Shown: positions 61,492-64,000 of the stretch, piece after piece | How the letters are laid out: every line of letters starts with the position of its first letter | Position numbering within the stretch: position 1 is the stretch's first letter | Assembly (NCBI GenBank): GCA_964247055.1 | Contig: OZ176050.1 | Span: 15,166,784 to 15,230,783 of the forward strand | DNA length: 64,000 bases | Source: Paragordius varius | Taxonomy: Eukaryota; Nematomorpha | Direction: 5' to 3' | Position numbers and translations under genes: made by a program | Notes under the pieces: generated by a model | What the model saw: the letters and a program-made list of their open reading frames with translations, nothing else | What the model was told of the DNA's origin: nothing | The model's database searches: none

Positions 61492-64000
61492 GGTTAGGGT
61501 TAGGGTTAGGGTTAGGGTTAGGGTTAGGGTTAGGGTTAGGGTTAGGGTTAGGGTTAGGGTTAGGGTTAGGGTTAGGGTTAGGGTTAGGGTTAGGGTTAGG
61601 GTTAGGGTTAGGGTTAGGGTTAGGGTTAGGGTTAGGGTTAGGGTTAGGGTTAGGGTTAGGGTTAGGGTTAGGGTTAGGGTTAGGGTTAGGGTTAGGGTTA
61701 GGGTTAGGGTTAGGGTTAGGGTTAGGGTTAGGGTTAGGGTTAGGGTTAGGGTTAGGGTTAGGGTTAGGGTTAGGGTTAGGGTTAGGGTTAGGGTTAGGGT
61801 TAGGGTTAGGGTTAGGGTTAGGGTTAGGGTTAGGGTTAGGGTTAGGGTTAGGGTTAGGGTTAGGGTTAGGGTTAGGGTTAGGGTTAGGGTTAGGGTTAGG
61901 GTTAGGGTTAGGGTTAGGGTTAGGGTTAGGGTTAGGGTTAGGGTTAGGGTTAGGGTTAGGGTTAGGGTTAGGGTTAGGGTTAGGGTTAGGGTTAGGGTTA
62001 GGGTTAGGGTTAGGGTTAGGGTTAGGGTTAGGGTTAGGGTTAGGGTTAGGGTTAGGGTTAGGGTTAGGGTTAGGGTTAGGGTTAGGGTTAGGGTTAGGGT
62101 TAGGGTTAGGGTTAGGGTTAGGGTTAGGGTTAGGGTTAGGGTTAGGGTTAGGGTTAGGGTTAGGGTTAGGGTTAGGGTTAGGGTTAGGGTTAGGGTTAGG
62201 GTTAGGGTTAGGGTTAGGGTTAGGGTTAGGGTTAGGGTTAGGGTTAGGGTTAGGGTTAGGGTTAGGGTTAGGGTTAGGGTTAGGGTTAGGGTTAGGGTTA
62301 GGGTTAGGGTTAGGGTTAGGGTTAGGGTTAGGGTTAGGGTTAGGGTTAGGGTTAGGGTTAGGGTTAGGGTTAGGGTTAGGGTTAGGGTTAGGGTTAGGGT
62401 TAGGGTTAGGGTTAGGGTTAGGGTTAGGGTTAGGGTTAGGGTTAGGGTTAGGGTTAGGGTTAGGGTTAGGGTTAGGGTTAGGGTTAGGGTTAGGGTTAGG
62501 GTTAGGGTTAGGGTTAGGGTTAGGGTTAGGGTTAGGGTTAGGGTTAGGGTTAGGGTTAGGGTTAGGGTTAGGGTTAGGGTTAGGGTTAGGGTTAGGGTTA
62601 GGGTTAGGGTTAGGGTTAGGGTTAGGGTTAGGGTTAGGGTTAGGGTTAGGGTTAGGGTTAGGGTTAGGGTTAGGGTTAGGGTTAGGGTTAGGGTTAGGGT
62701 TAGGGTTAGGGTTAGGGTTAGGGTTAGGGTTAGGGTTAGGGTTAGGGTTAGGGTTAGGGTTAGGGTTAGGGTTAGGGTTAGGGTTAGGGTTAGGGTTAGG
62801 GTTAGGGTTAGGGTTAGGGTTAGGGTTAGGGTTAGGGTTAGGGTTAGGGTTAGGGTTAGGGTTAGGGTTAGGGTTAGGGTTAGGGTTAGGGTTAGGGTTA
62901 GGGTTAGGGTTAGGGTTAGGGTTAGGGTTAGGGTTAGGGTTAGGGTTAGGGTTAGGGTTAGGGTTAGGGTTAGGGTTAGGGTTAGGGTTAGGGTTAGGGT
63001 TAGGGTTAGGGTTAGGGTTAGGGTTAGGGTTAGGGTTAGGGTTAGGGTTAGGGTTAGGGTTAGGGTTAGGGTTAGGGTTAGGGTTAGGGTTAGGGTTAGG
63101 GTTAGGGTTAGGGTTAGGGTTAGGGTTAGGGTTAGGGTTAGGGTTAGGGTTAGGGTTAGGGTTAGGGTTAGGGTTAGGGTTAGGGTTAGGGTTAGGGTTA
63201 GGGTTAGGGTTAGGGTTAGGGTTAGGGTTAGGGTTAGGGTTAGGGTTAGGGTTAGGGTTAGGGTTAGGGTTAGGGTTAGGGTTAGGGTTAGGGTTAGGGT
63301 TAGGGTTAGGGTTAGGGTTAGGGTTAGGGTTAGGGTTAGGGTTAGGGTTAGGGTTAGGGTTAGGGTTAGGGTTAGGGTTAGGGTTAGGGTTAGGGTTAGG
63401 GTTAGGGTTAGGGTTAGGGTTAGGGTTAGGGTTAGGGTTAGGGTTAGGGTTAGGGTTAGGGTTAGGGTTAGGGTTAGGGTTAGGGTTAGGGTTAGGGTTA
63501 GGGTTAGGGTTAGGGTTAGGGTTAGGGTTAGGGTTAGGGTTAGGGTTAGGGTTAGGGTTAGGGTTAGGGTTAGGGTTAGGGTTAGGGTTAGGGTTAGGGT
63601 TAGGGTTAGGGTTAGGGTTAGGGTTAGGGTTAGGGTTAGGGTTAGGGTTAGGGTTAGGGTTAGGGTTAGGGTTAGGGTTAGGGTTAGGGTTAGGGTTAGG
63701 GTTAGGGTTAGGGTTAGGGTTAGGGTTAGGGTTAGGGTTAGGGTTAGGGTTAGGGTTAGGGTTAGGGTTAGGGTTAGGGTTAGGGTTAGGGTTAGGGTTA
63801 GGGTTAGGGTTAGGGTTAGGGTTAGGGTTAGGGTTAGGGTTAGGGTTAGGGTTAGGGTTAGGGTTAGGGTTAGGGTTAGGGTTAGGGTTAGGGTTAGGGT
63901 TAGGGTTAGGGTTAGGGTTAGGGTTAGGGTTAGGTTAGGGTTAGGGTTAGGGTTAGGGTTAGGGTTAGGGTTAGGGTTAGGGTTAGGTTAGGGTTAGGGT
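61492..64000 (+). repeat. Telomere, (TTAGGG)n
   Basis: About 2.5 kb, or roughly 418 units, of almost perfect TTAGGG continuing to the window edge. The G-rich strand reads 5'->3' toward the right, the correct orientation for a right chromosome end. Two five-base TTAGG units appear near 63,931 and 63,985; the rest seen is homogeneous. No variant-repeat zone separates it from the subtelomere. Confidence 0.98.

Overview
This window is the end of a chromosome from an AT-rich, intron-rich invertebrate animal. About 2.5 kb of (TTAGGG)n closes the right side, with the G-rich strand running 5'->3' outward, so base 64,000 is distal. Spliceosomal introns with GT..AG borders, a U2 snRNA gene, an astacin with EGF and CUB domains and an M1 aminopeptidase all indicate a metazoan. 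The TTAGGG repeat argues against most arthropods (TTAGG) and most nematodes (TTAGGC). I cannot name the species.

Layout. 0.2-1.0 kb: a decayed mariner transposase (minus). 1.2-15.5 kb: fifteen phase-consistent exons of an M1 zinc aminopeptidase (minus), lacking its first and last exons. 15.5-22.4 kb: gene-poor, with small hairpin repeats and a 1.9-kb foldback palindrome (18,879-20,790). 22.47-34.07 kb: a tandem array of about 100 copies of a 114-bp unit. 35.1-38.2 kb: a complete or nearly complete AUH-type enoyl-CoA hydratase (minus, 8 exons). 40.1-40.9 kb: a small, highly charged protein of unknown function (minus, 3 exons). 41.3-48.5 kb: a complete secreted astacin protease (plus, 10 exons), head-to-head with the charged protein. 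48.5-56.3 kb: repeats, including a second inverted repeat whose arms carry a 21-bp minisatellite. 56.34-56.53 kb: U2 snRNA. 57.95-59.04 kb: two tandem copies of a roughly 540-bp repeat. 60.8-61.49 kb: a truncated copy of the foldback element, which runs straight into the telomere.

The genes do not form one pathway. The aminopeptidase and the astacin are extracellular or cell-surface peptidases, and the hydratase is a mitochondrial-type metabolic enzyme. The introns are loaded with short non-autonomous DNA transposons. One family with TA-flanked inverted repeats recurs at more than a dozen sites, and a hAT-type element has a visible 8-bp target duplication. The most notable structural point is that the foldback family occurs both internally and directly under the telomere repeats. 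Exon borders were set by eye from GT/AG sites, reading frame and family conservation, with no transcript evidence.
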